Assembly: GCA_947561715.1 (NCBI GenBank)
Contig: OX387203.1
Location: forward strand, 15,810,001 to 15,874,000
DNA from: Ascidia mentula
Lineage: Eukaryota > Chordata > Ascidiacea > Phlebobranchia > Ascidiidae
Direction of reading: 5' to 3'
DNA length: 64,000 bases
Below, piece after piece: positions 11,183 through 22,140 of this stretch. How positions within the stretch are numbered: the first letter of the stretch is position 1; the number at the start of each line of letters is the position of its first letter. Position numbers and translations under genes: made by a program. A model generated the notes under the pieces. The model was not told the DNA's origin and searched no databases. It saw only the letters and a program-made list of their open reading frames with translations.

Positions 11183-11336
11183 CAATTATCAAACGTGTGT
11201 TTTAGTCTTTTGTATACAAGCTAAATTCTATCAAATAGGCAATCTTTTGTAAAAGACTTGTTTATTTACACCTGACGAAGCGAGGGAAATCGCGAAAGCT
11301 AGTGTAAGAGTGCCAATCAAGAGAATTTAGCATGTA
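11183..11336 (+). mobile_element. Nested 154-bp insertion with its own hammerhead-like motif
   Basis: Flanked by an exact 9-bp repeat CACAAAGTG (11174-11182, 11337-11345). The 55.2-kb relative of the outer element runs straight through this point, so this is a true insertion. It has inverted ends (ACAAGCTAAATTCT near the left, AGAATTTAGCATGT at the right) and a hammerhead-like fold at 11266-11307. The plan matches the outer element at a smaller size. Confidence 0.55.
11266..11307 (+). ncRNA. Hammerhead-ribozyme-like motif 1
   Basis: The order is: stem I strand TTACAC, core CTGACGA (11272-11278), stem II GCG...CGC with an 8-nt loop, core GAAA, very short stem III AG/CT, cleavage-position A (11301), then GTGTAA, an exact 6-bp partner of TTACAC. 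This is the layout of a minimal type I hammerhead. One extra A sits between CTGACGA and stem II, so activity is uncertain. Confidence 0.5.
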
Positions 11337-11402
11337 CACAAAGTGGAAGTCTTTGCTTGGCCGTTTGGTCAGTAAAGTTGTCTGATAGTCACACAAGCTG
11401 CA

Positions 11403-11441
11403 CTGATGAGACCTAAAACGTCGAAACAGTGGCCATCTGTA
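11403..11441 (+). ncRNA. Hammerhead-ribozyme-like motif 2
   Basis: Core CTGATGA (11403-11409), stem II GAC/GTC with loop CTAAAAC, core GAA (11423-11425), stem III ACAG/CTGT closed by TGGCCAT, then A at the cleavage position (11441). All invariant core positions of a hammerhead are present. Stem I between GCTGCA and TTCAAC is only partly paired, which is the weak point. Confidence 0.5.
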
Positions 11442-12322
11442 TTCAACTTACACAACTCAGACGTGACAGATTGGTTAAATCGATGGATTTTAGTTCAAAG
11501 TTTTCAATTGCAATTTCGTTTTGATTTGTTGTATATTGAGGACACTTTACGTTATTAATATTGAACGCTAAGAAAACTTTATAGTTACTTGTGAGAGCAA
11601 TTTTGATAAAGCATGGACACATTACGGAAAACGTAATTGCTCTGCATCACCTACAAAATCGAATGGATTAGCAAAAAAAGTGCCAGCCATACCACATCAA
11701 GTCGACTTGAATCTGTATGTTTTTGTATAGAAACAATTAAAGCACACAAAACTACCCAATAAGACCATTAACCGCGAAATAAAACCCATGACTTCAACGT
11801 CAAAAACTGTAAAATATCTTTGTCAGAAGCCCCCAATAAAATTAATGGTCTAAAATATCACATCAAATCGAATAAAAACAAGGTATGTTAATATAAGGTG
11901 TAGATTTTTCATTGATTATGTTACCCTAACGCACAACACACAAAAAATGCAAAACGATCATCATTTTCGGTCGTTAAATATTTCTGCGAAAAACTGGTTA
12001 AAACCATACAAATACATTAGGTGCGAAGGGGAAAAAACCTGCGTCACAAACGGTAATTGTGACCGACCTGGGATTTGTACCGATTTTAATTGTTTTCCCG
12101 TTAATCGGCACTAGATACTTGACAGATCCGGAGATTTTAAAAAAATTATAGGGGGCGGAAAGTATTTTGGCACGCGGTTGAGTGTGACGAACTCCACGAA
12201 GTGAAATACCTAAAATCACTGATGTTTGTAGCCATTCCGATGAAAAACGTGAGATTTGCTGCCACCAATTTGTTTGTACTAACTGTCCAGTAAACACGTT
12301 TGTATCTTATAAACCATCTCGT

Positions 12323-13856
12323 ACACATATGTACATGTTAGTCTTGATGTGTGCTATTGATAGCCATGCACGATTGTGTATGCAGACGTGTGAATAACAA
12401 TACACAATCTACGACTTCACAATAATTTAGCGTAACATCTGCTGAAAAAAACCCAATAGAATGCAAATTGGAGCCAATATTATAAATTCTGTGGGCTGTA
12501 AACAATTGACCATTGTTTCGTACTAGAAGGTCTCATCCACCCCAAAGTCAACCATGCGGGACGACGGCATTACCGAATATATGCGAACCAACAAACGGAA
12601 GAAAACATCGTACTGCCACATTACACACGCAACATCAGGCAAGCATCTTTAAATGTCTATGTGACGAAGTACATTCAAAATACCGCTGTGACGACTGGGC
12701 TCCAGATGAAACCTATCCCGTTGTAACAACACAAACTGCCTGTGTTTATTGATTAGTTGAACATGTGGCACATGTTACAATCTAATGCCCAATGATAAGG
12801 TTGTGTGTAACTTATAGCTTGTAATCCAGCGAAACAGGGACAACACCTTTCCTGAAGGCGTCCTGGCCGATGTCAAACATTCTATACATTACAATTAATT
12901 AACCTTCTCTCCACCCCATTCTTACATCCGCAAAACTTAATCCTGTGCCATTACATAACTTGTTTTTTTTTTGTTCTTCACGTTTAACATAACTTCCTCT
13001 TTCTGGCGTCTTTTTTCCCATCTAATATTATGTATCATGAGTTTTCCGTTTTTCGCCATCGTTTCGATGATTTCTGTTTCTTTTGCTTTGTTTTAGTTTT
13101 TGTGTGATATTCGTGGTGGCGGATTAGTTTTCCCGTACAAAAAAGAAAAGAAACAGTGGCCATTTGTCTGCAGCTCACAGAAAGAACCCAGGGTATCCCG
13201 GCCACAATCACTTTTTTGGTATGGAGGGGTGGCCAACTTGTCAGTGAAAGCAATCAAGCTTCTGAATAATCGACTCACATGCGACGGGAATATTTAAATG
13301 GTGGGCGAATTTTAGGGAAGTTTCCTGTATATTTTTACAGAACCATGTTTGCTGCTTGAGTTCGAGTTGGGCAGAAAACCTACGTGGGGTTTGCGTAGTT
13401 TGGTTGGGTTACCGAAGAAATAAAATGCGCATTTCACAAACAAAAGCTTTTACGTCGGTACGTGCGCCAGGTACTGAATTTCCAAGAAAGTAATTCAGAA
13501 TAACATTAAATACGTACCTGTTGTAAGTGGGTGTACACTTTTCGTGCGCTATAATAGTCAGTTCCTTGCAAAGTTTTAGAAGTAAATGCATTATGATTGT
13601 AACGTATTTATACCACCTACAATATCAAAAATATTTTAACTTTCGTTCTGCGCCCAAAATGTTTCACTGAGGAAACTATAGTGACCAAGAAACAGAATGT
13701 TTTTTCTTCGTATTGCTGAATAATACCACATGTGTCGTAATAATACCACGTGTTTGGTAACAATACTCAATTTAAAAACAATGTGTTAAACTGGCGAACA
13801 TGAAAGTTTTAGTTTTTTCCGTAAATTATGCATAAAGATTGACGATTACGTTTATT
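12323..13856. other. Rearranged duplication remnants, no gene
   Basis: 12360-12510 matches 55010-55170, and 12900-13270 matches about 55740-55980 with a TTCGTGGTGGCGGATTAGTT block. 13680-13860 matches 56080-56250 and includes a run of AATAATACCACATGTGT-type units. No convincing coding sequence was seen. Confidence 0.5.
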
Positions 13857-15030
13857 TCAATTTTTTTTCGGACACTGGGAGTGGGAGGGGCAGAAGTCAC
13901 ACAGTGTTTTTCCAACACATTGGATCACTCCTTTGCAAAACTCCTTCACTCTTAGGGCGCATACTCTGTTTGAATTTCTGTAGTCCAACTTATTGTCGCA
14001 ACTGTAACAAAAGTAATGTATTAGGTCATATAACAATAGTTTCGGGAGATATTGTGTTTGTAATAAGTCGTCATGGCTGATCATCTGTAAATGTTAGGCT
14101 TGGTTTTAAATAAACCAGATTAATGCCAACTAGTCATGCACGATTGTGTATGCAGATGTGTGAATAAAAATACACATACGACTTCATAATAATTAAGCGG
14201 AAAATCTGCTGAAAAAAAAATAATAGAAAGCAAATTGGAGCCAATATTATTAATTCTGTGAGCTGTTAACAGTTGACCACTGTTTGTTTTGTAAGGTCTT
14301 ATCCACCCCAAAGTCAACCATGCGGGTAAATTATGCATAAAGATTGACGATTACATTTATTTCAAATTTTGTGAAGTCAACGCAAACTGTGATGCGATCG
14401 ACGTGTTGGCCACCCCTGATATAAACCTTTACTTATCTTAGATTAACTCTTTTTGCCTCCCACTGGCCACTTCTTACCTCAACAACATTATTATTACGTG
14501 GGAGTGTTTCGCAATCAATAATTCCCTTGAAATATAAAGTAAAAACACTGCTGAATGCGTGGGGTTTTGAAACTGTCTCCGACTTTAATATAAACTATTC
14601 AAAATTTGTTACTTCCAGTAAAGTCAAACCCTAAAAACATCGTCTATTGGTTGGTTAACACTAATACAACGAATGTAGGGAACCTATTTAAGTGCTTTCA
14701 CCTCATGTAAGGACTGGTGGGGTTTTCAGGATAAGTGGGAAAGTTGGCCGGTTTCTCATCACTTCCGTCCCAGCAATCGAGTTCACGAGTACCATCACAA
14801 AACCACGCAGCCCCCATCTTCCTCCCATCATCGCAAGTGAACTCTGCACAAAACACATGAACGTAAATCGATTTGAAATCCATCAAAATCTGTAAAACTA
14901 AAAATATATAAAGTTAATTGAGAGATTATGATTTGTAACAAAATACTTACTTGCGCCACGTTTATACCCTGCTGAAGCAATTGTGATGAAGGAGAGCAGG
15001 ATTCCAACCACCTTCAACCAATACCTGATA

Positions 15031-16760
15031 AAAACACAAAGATTTTATATCTTACAATGATATATTTCTTTAGCACAGGGGAATGACGTCATGGTGAATT
15101 TTAGTTGAGTGTTACAAACTTTAGGTCCAAGAAACACTTCAAAGTTATTTAAGCTAAAAGTAACCGCCAAAATTGGCTTTTTATATAAACTGTCTTTATT
15201 TTTTTCGTTTTTGTCTCCGCTTGTTGCGCAAACGCTTAGAATAAATATTCGGTAGTTTTCGCCAAATCTCAACAGCTCACTGAACCATTCATATTTTTTA
15301 TAAACTTACATTGAAGGGGTTTTATTGTCATTTTTGGCAAAACAAAAGTTTAATCACCACACTGGTTTAACCATATGTCTGATATAAACACTTCAAACCA
15401 CGTTTAGTTTACTCCAGCACATAAAAAGGCGCGATATTAACCGACCAAAATTTCGTCCTGCACTCACAGTGCGCCTGGAGAAGCGTGAGACACCGGTCAA
15501 GTTTATGAGACAAATTGAATATTCACTTTGATTCACACACTAGGCCGAGTTTAACGTTATTTAACAAACCCTAGTCTTAGCCATGATAAGACTTTGCAGA
15601 GAAATAACAACATTAAATAGTTCAAAATGTCCGCGCTTGGCTTGACCAGGGAGAATATTTATTTTCATTATTATCGCGCAAAATGTAGGATTATTATGGT
15701 TTTTCCGAGAAAAATGTGGCTATTTATTAACTTGGAGATAATTTAAATAGCTTACAAACCTTGCTCCCATTTTTGGTCTGGGGTCAACACGACGGAACCT
15801 GCACTGATCCGTCTTAAATCCACCCTCTGACCAACCAACAACTTCTGCAAAGCCAACGACTTTATGATATAATGTTTGTTGACATGGATTTATTACAGCC
15901 AAACTACCCATACCTGAAGTTTGTTTGCAAACAAGCTGGCCTAAATCACAGCAAAATATCCTAACTCTGCAACAAAAATATTTGCAGACGTTTCACAGGA
16001 AAGGGAAATCAAAATGAATATATTTATTTTACTAAATAGAGAAGCCTAGTTTGTATTTAAGCAACCTTTCTACTTAGGTTTGAGTCCCCACCCTATAGAC
16101 GGCAATTAAACATATCCACATATTGCCGCACTAATATATGGATTTTACGCATTCTTCCTTTATATTCTGACATTTAAAACTGACAGTTTTTGATCCACTG
16201 TCTTCACGCGTTCTAAAGACATCCTGTGAAACAAACGTCATTGTGTGAAATTAAAAAATCCAAATTATGACAAACGTTGAAAAGGATTTCCTCGATTAAT
16301 GCAGTCTACCATTGCACTCGCTAATAGAAGGTATGCATTCATTTTGGTCTTTTTTGGTGTGACTGAATTAGGTATCATTACACGTATTTATTACCCGTTA
16401 TAAAGTTGGATTTTGCAGTGACAACTTGTAATTATATTCTACATATTTGTTGATACAGCAGCTGTCATTGATCAGTTGAGTTGTAATCGTACAAGATATT
16501 GTGTATATTTGATTGAATAAATATCTTATACAGTCAACGTACATCTGTTTAAATCAACACAGGCTGAACACGAGCCAATACAAACTATTTGACATCTAAA
16601 GAATTCCTCCCGTCCCTAGAAAAACGAAACGTGGATGTGTAAAATGAACATATTTATTACACTAAAACATTCCAACCGCTACAAACCTCACTTATATGTT
16701 CCGGTGTTGTAATATTTTAAAAACTAAGACGCAACGAGCAACAACTTAAAGCACATGTGT
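15031..16760. other. Duplicated non-coding flank, copy A
   Basis: Matches 57010-58440 throughout. A 64-codon minus frame at 15911-15720 (starts MGSLAVINPCQQ) is not preserved in copy B, where it is interrupted, so I do not call it a gene. Confidence 0.5.
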
Positions 16761-18151
16761 TTTTTTTTCAACTAATTTTAAAAGAAAAGCATTGATAATT
16801 ATGCGTTGGGGTTTCTACGGTCAACTCACCATTACATTTCCTCGGTTTTGACGAAATAAAATCCTTTCACCACCCTGCAACAATTTCGGTTTAAAAGTCA
16901 AAATAGAAGATAATATTATATAAGTTAATAAAGAATATTCACAGGATGGGCTAATTGTTGTGTGGTGGCGCGGATTGAAGTAAATGCTGTAAAATAACTG
17001 TGTTGACTTCTTCCGTCTCGAAACATGCATCGTATAAAGTTAAAGAATCAGGGCAGTGTATAATTTCAACGTTGGGGAAGATCTTACCTTGCTTCCCGCA
17101 GATTTTTATTTTAACACTCGGTCTCCTTCTTCAACAGCGTGACAACCGATTTCCTGCTCAGCATTTAATTATTTCCATAATCATGACGTTGCAACCATGG
17201 TTGCAAGTTGATTGACAGTTTCTTGAGCTGCGCTTCTCGCGTGTCGATAAATTATTGACACGTTGTCTGGAAATTTTTATTTATTCGCATACATCGAACG
17301 GGAAAACATAGCCATATTACCGTCCAGTCATCGACTTTTTGTGTGTATAACCCATAACCCAATAAAAGAAAAGAAGGTAGTTAACGAAGATATATGTGCA
17401 TTTTTTGGCCCTTGTGGGATTGAACTTTGGGTTAGAATTCATGTTTATTTCCCTACGGTTTAAACTTGGATTTTGCCGCGACAATGAGACTGTTTCCGTA
17501 AATGGTTTCATGGACCCATGACATTTTTTGTTTCATATTTGTTGTTCATTGCGTGCAAAATAAAAAATCCTTTAATTTGTAAGCATTTCGTGATGATTTC
17601 ATGATTCAGTTACATGATTTGATTCACTTAGATGATTTAGGTAAAATGTAATCGTGCAGGATATTGTGTATATTTGACTAAGTAAATCGCTTTCAATATC
17701 AATGGACTTATGTCGCACGCTGATAAAAAAACATCAAAACTATTTGACGGCGATCGGGACTTATGCCATATTTTGCACCCATTTTATTTGCCACCTTTAG
17801 AAAAATACTGACATGAAAACGTCGTTGTGTCAAACGTATGCATATATGTGGAAGCGACATAGAAGTTAACTGCGCTGGTGACCGAACAAGAATACTAAAC
17901 ACGCCCGGTTTCTGACTACAAATATACAAAGTTGATTTTTGCTTTGCAAATGGAAGCAAAGTCTGACAAATCATCATCGAGCAGCCATTGCCAAAAAGAT
18001 ACAAAGGTTTCTGTTGTATGTTTGTTTAGTGTCTGTTCAAAACGATATAAGTTTGTTGGCTGCCCGCACTTTTCACAATTTTACCTAATCTTTTAATTAG
18101 GCGGTCGTTTTATTGCAGAAAAACCGCACTAACAACGGTTGTTGAACTTAA
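16761..18151. other. Intergenic, no gene seen
   Basis: AT-rich DNA. Short frames at 16821-17030, 17000-17215 and 17263-17463 have no recognisable motif or splice context. Confidence 0.5.
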
Positions 18152-19221
18152 GTGCAAAGCCAAGATGTACAAACATACCGCTCAGCGCTTACAAAGTTAA
18201 AGCTTCAGGACATAAAGTTTGAATCCGGTTTAACGGTCCTATGTGACTTGTCAACCGGTTCCCCTCAACCAATCATTCCACAACCATGGCAACGTCGGTT
18301 GGCGCATCCTTCTCAAGTAAATTTGTCTGGCATGGCACGAATAAGTAAGTTCGCACGTGGGCTCAATAGTATAGTGCTTGCCAAAAAATTTGGCAGACAC
18401 ACGCGTGCACCATTGAAGCATTATCATACAGCAGCAAGCCGTTTTCAACACATCAACGTTGACATCGTTGGGCCTCTTTCACAATGCCAAGGTAACAAAT
18501 ACTTATTTACCATCGTTGATCGTTTCACTACGTTGCCTGAGGCCGATGCTACAACAGAAACTTGCTCACCATTGGATCGCCCGATTTGGCGTTCCATCGC
18601 AATTTACATCGCATCTGTGGGCGACTGTTACCAATGTTATTGGCATTAAGCGCAACTGCAAAACAGCTTTCCCCCCAGGCAAATGGTCTTGTGGAACGTT
18701 TTCACCGCCACTTAAAAAGTTCCTTAATGGCCAGACTTCAAATTGGATAGATGAGGTGCCATGGGTGTTGCTGGGAATCAGGGCCATGCCGAAAGATCGT
18801 CAATCCTCCAGCGCTGAGCTGGTACATGGCGAACCGATCGCAGTACCGGGTGATTGCATTCCGCACACCACCACTGCCGTCGAACCCTCGCAATTTCTTA
18901 AAACGCTTCGCAGTTCCGTTTCTTGTGTTCTACCTGTACCGATGTCCCGCCATCGAACTTATCGTACTTTTCTTTCTGATTTGCTTTTTACTTGCGAGTA
19001 TGTGTTTGTTCGGAAAGATGGATATCGTCCTCCTTTAAATTCACATTGTAAAGCGCAACGACAAATATTTTGTGTTAGATATTTCTGAAACTTGGAAAAC
19101 AGTCTCCATTGATCGCCTTAAGCCGGCCTTTATTGATGCAACACAGCCAGTTCTAACACCAAAGGCTAAAAAGATAGGCCGACCTCCAAAAAGTGCAAAA
19201 CCCGCTTCCAGGGGGGAGTAA
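18152..19221 (+). mobile_element. Gypsy-type LTR retrotransposon fossil, integrase part
   Basis: Pieces of a Gypsy-type integrase are visible: NVDIVGPLSQCQGNKYLFTI and VDRFT before the middle, then NGLVERFHRHLKSS and WVLLGIRAMPKD, and SSAELVHGEPIAVPGD toward the end. These match the usual order of integrase core and C-terminal region. A polypurine stretch (GGGGGGAG) lies just before the LTR. The 5' part of the element is missing and the remainder is broken several times. It cannot be dated because only one LTR is seen. Confidence 0.8.
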
Positions 19222-20323
19222 TGTAGCGACACAATATGTTGTAAAGATGTACCGTCGCGGGTTATGTGAGTTTCAGTGCGTGTTGCCTTTATCTTGCGAC
19301 TCTCTTACGTGTCATGTGTTATGCCATGTGCGCATCATTCGTTTTACTACGAAAAAAGAGAAAGCACGCCACAAGCTTGATACGGCGACTGGTTTCTAAA
19401 ATACAGCTGATTAAAGTTGCGCTAGAACTGTTGCGAACGAAATCGAGATTATTGTTGCGTGGCGTCATAGAAGGCGCTTTGGTCGTGCAAGTGCTGGCAG
19501 CAAGCCTTATGCGTAGTAATGGAAAACATTTTTAAACTGGTTTAGTACAGTTTGCATTAAACAGGGCACAACAAGTGCAAGAAACGGTTTTTGATCTTAA
19601 TTTGTGAGAGAGGCGAGAAAAAAAGGTCGTGCCTTTTTCTTTTTTAACCGAAGTACGGTTTCATCCTGCGCGTGTTTCATTGTGGTAGACCACATGTGAT
19701 ACGTTAATTACCTTTTTATATCATGGTTTCATGTTTAGCTTTAGTTTAAGGTAACTCGTTCATTAAAAATATGGCGACAATTTAATCGATCGCACTTTTT
19801 CGCCAGAATGGATAAAACAAAACGAACAATGGGATTGTTTTTTGCACGCTTTTTACCCAGGCAAGCAGCTGTGTTTGAAAACTGTACGTGCAGCTTTCGG
19901 TAAATTCGTCTTAGGGACACTTTATTCGCAGTATTATGATACGTTTGCCTGCTTAGTAGTCTGTGTTTGATAAATAAATTAGGTTAATTTTATTCGACCG
20001 AAAATAAACTTAATTACACAATTTTTCACATCCCGCAGCGTCCATCTCCATATTTCTGAGTACGAATAATGAAGTGTGATATGTACAGATCTGAAACAAC
20101 AGAAAGTGACATCATGTGCTTATTAGCACGACAATGTGATATTGCACCACAAGCCATTTAAATAAAAAGAATGTAAATAAAAAGAATGTAGCGGCCTCTC
20201 TCACGTTTGCGCTCCTACAGCGAACCGGACAAATTGCCTTTTTTCTTTATTCTCGTCCCTCGTGGTTTATTCGCCCATTGTTTCAGTCTTGTAGTTCGTA
20301 CCTCGAATAAACACCTCGCTACA
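19222..20323 (+). mobile_element. Probable 3' LTR of the Gypsy-type fossil
   Basis: Starts TGTAGCGACAC right after the polypurine tract and ends ...CACCTCGCTACA, giving the inverted termini TGTAGCG/CGCTACA and TG...CA ends expected of an LTR. It is 1.1 kb, with AATAAA-type signals close to the end. A 180-bp stretch inside (about 19983-20165) is shared with 37128-37325. Confidence 0.65.
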
Positions 20324-20758
20324 GTATCAACATTGTTTTCACTCGTTGGAGGCTACTCTGTCCCTAATTTTGCTTGAAAAAGGGCTCACTGGGGGATTTT
20401 AATTTGGCAATATATATTTATATCTGGTCAATTTACTGGGTCAATTAAAAAAGGTTGGATCACCGCTGCTGTAAATAAACGTGTAACACTTCTGGTATTT
20501 GTGCGAACATGGCCTTTAATTAACGGCAGCCCCAAAATTACATCGTTTGGGTAAAGACCTGGAGGTATTTTAAAAAATAATGTGTATGAAACGTTTTTAA
20601 ATTATCTCTTTAGCAGGACACGCCTGGTTGCCCAAAGACTTATTAGAAAAATATGACATTTCAAATGGAACTCTGAATTTAGTAAATTTATGTATTTCTA
20701 AGCTTGTTTTCAAGCTGCTTCAGTCACTCATGACCACCTAATGACGTAAAGGTCCATC
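20324..20758. other. Non-coding between two fossils
   Basis: No gene seen; probably also decayed retroelement or host spacer sequence. Confidence 0.4.
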
Positions 20759-21256
20759 ATGTTATATTACCATAGACATGCGCCTTGTCGCAGGCAAGCA
20801 GATTCTGTCGCTGATGCACTTTCTAGTTTTCCCAGCGACGCGCTTTTATTAGCTGGATCTCAACCTTCTGGAATGCAGTTTGATCCGAAGTCTCTTTCTG
20901 CGGCACAACAAGTAAGAAAACAAGAAATGGCAGATTTTCGAACGTCTATAACAATTCTCCACTTTAAGGTGCTTAAATTTGAAAAGAATGGTAGCGATAT
21001 GTTTTACGACACTAGAGTACTGCGACCTGTAGTGCCGACAGAATGGCGCAAACACGTGTTTCATGCACTGCACGACATTTCTCATCCATCGGTGCTCATT
21101 ACATTACGTGTGGCATGGAATGCAGAAAGATGTTGGAAAGTGAACACGGCAGTGTCTTTCTTGCCAACCCTCCGAAGTACAACGCCATGTACGAGAAGAA
21201 TTCCACAGGCATATGAAAAGTGCTCTTATGGCAATGTCCAAGGCAAACTGGGTTGA
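20759..21256 (+). mobile_element. Second Gypsy-type fossil, pol fragment
   Basis: A 165-codon frame contains SVADALSSFP (compare the VADALSR linker after RNase H), LRPVVPTEWRKHVFHALHD and HPS, the usual linker and zinc-binding start of a Gypsy integrase. It covers an earlier part of pol than the 18.2-kb fossil and is a separate broken piece, truncated at both ends. Confidence 0.65.
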
Positions 21257-21609
21257 CAATTTGCCTTGGGTGCTTCAGGGCGATAAACTCTCAAAGAACT
21301 AAAACTGCCCGAAACTAACTTAAATTCGACTTAACAACAGCACGTATGTGCTCGTTAAACCGTAAAATTGACCACCATGCATCACTTATGCTTTAAGGCG
21401 TGCTCTCTTTTTGAGACAAAACAATTTTCAAGAGTGACAATTTTCGCTGGCCAAACTAGTTTTAGTAGAAATACAACTTTGCGCCCTTCAAACAAGGGAC
21501 TACCGGAAGAAATGGTGACGTTACAGAAACAAACTTAGTGCATGGCGCCGAACTATAACCAACTCATCAGATCGCTTAATTTTGTAATAGTGTCTCTCCC
21601 GCCTCCCTC

Positions 21610-22140
21610 TCACGTCATTCGGGCCATTAACGAGCACCTGGACGGTGAAACAAAATATGCCGAAGCAAAGAACAAAAGAAAAACAACAATGCAGGTCCAT
21701 ATATAGAAAACACTTTTACAGAGTTTTATTTTTACCAAAAAATGTGTGTACATAATATTATTTGCTCAACTGTCCAGCAGAACTACTACACAAAAATATT
21801 GTCGTAAATCGGTGCAAGCGGCAACGTCAAAAATTGATCGCGCTTATATAGTGAATACATGTGACGTCATGTTCACTGGGGTGTTACAGCCAATAAAGCA
21901 TTGCACGGCATGTGGAAAGCTATAAATGAAACTTGAAACTATCGCATTCTTCACTAAACCCAACGAAACACTCTTTTATTCTATATGCTGCCGTTTGTTT
22001 CGTGCTTCCTTCTTTTCTCAAATTTTCTCTGGTGCTCTTTTGATTCGTCGACGAGCTTTTATTAAATTACAAAAAACGTTTTTCGGCTATGTTTGTTTTG
22101 CATCTTTTTTGTGCACGTATTACAGATATCACTGAAAACA
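21610..22140 (-). pseudogene. 5' relic of a third atlastin/GBP-like gene
   Basis: 21615-21650 carries a short copy of the first GTPase exon (shared word TTAACGAGCACCTG). The following 500 bp matches the upstream flank of the second GTPase gene (33770-34150), including AAAATGTGTGTACATA, CTACACAAAAATATTGTCGT and CACTAAACCCAACGAAACAC. Only the promoter side and a scrap of the gene remain, so the GTPase family once had at least a third member here. Confidence 0.6.

Larger units (their letters stand above)
11096..11456 (+). mobile_element. Hammerhead-bearing retroelement fragment (Penelope-like?)
   Basis: A 361-bp insert flanked by an exact 13-bp direct repeat TCAGACGTGACAG (11083-11095 and 11457-11469). 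Its ends are imperfect inverted repeats sharing ATACAGATGGCCACTGTT, and a hammerhead-like motif lies near its 3' end (11403-11441). Penelope-like retroelements are known to carry minimal hammerhead motifs, so that family is suggested; no protein frame is present. An inverted partial copy exists at 55185-55310 in copy B without the inner insert. Confidence 0.55.
10589..12322. mobile_element. 1.7-kb element with ~280-bp terminal inverted repeats
   Basis: The left arm begins ACGAGATGGTTTATAAGATA and the right end (12322 backwards) reads the same. Homology continues about 280 bp inward on each side, with indels, through ATCGGAATGGCTACAAACAT and CCGCGTGCCAAAATACTTTC. The innermost unit of the left arm is duplicated in tandem (10690-10865 and 10870-11040). 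No transposase frame is present and no clear target duplication was found. Copy B of the segmental duplication lacks it. The centre hosts the nested hammerhead-bearing insertions. The superfamily is unknown. Confidence 0.75.
6520..15030 (-). pseudogene. Broken copy of the LDLa-rich GPCR
   Basis: Homologous to the copy B receptor. Remaining pieces: the TM4 and second extracellular loop exon (about 6530-6890, with a deletion of about 60 bp), a damaged TM2-TM3 exon (about 7250-7510), parts of LDLa exons around 7910-8030 and 8210-8500, one cysteine-rich exon at 13860-14000, an LDLa exon near 14720-14850 (TCDDGRKMG ... CWDGSDE) and the signal-peptide exon near 14953-15026 (VVGILLSFITIASA). The exons for TM1 and for TM5-TM7 are absent: the TM1 exon was lost between 7540 and 7560, and the duplication stops before TM5. 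It cannot make a seven-helix receptor, though the 5' exons might still yield a short secreted LDLa protein. Confidence 0.8.
6470..16760. repeat. Segmental duplication, copy A
   Basis: Aligns in the same orientation with 48540-58440. Matching landmarks: 6480-7450 with 48540-49610; 7700-9660 with 50090-52500; 10250-10500 with 52740-53000; 13860-14130 with 54745-55010; 14340-16750 with 56220-58430. Short samples look roughly 85-90% identical by eye. Copy A is rearranged: the 55.0-kb block appears twice (about 12360-12510 and 14130-14310), and the counterpart of 53.0-54.7 kb is missing. It also carries inserts absent from copy B (9671-9807, 10589-12322). The left breakpoint falls in the receptor intron just before the TM5 exon. 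Confidence 0.85.

Noticed and set aside
15720-15911. 64-codon minus frame (MGSLAVINPCQQ)
   Set aside because: Interrupted in the copy B counterpart near 57640-57800 and has no recognisable motif.
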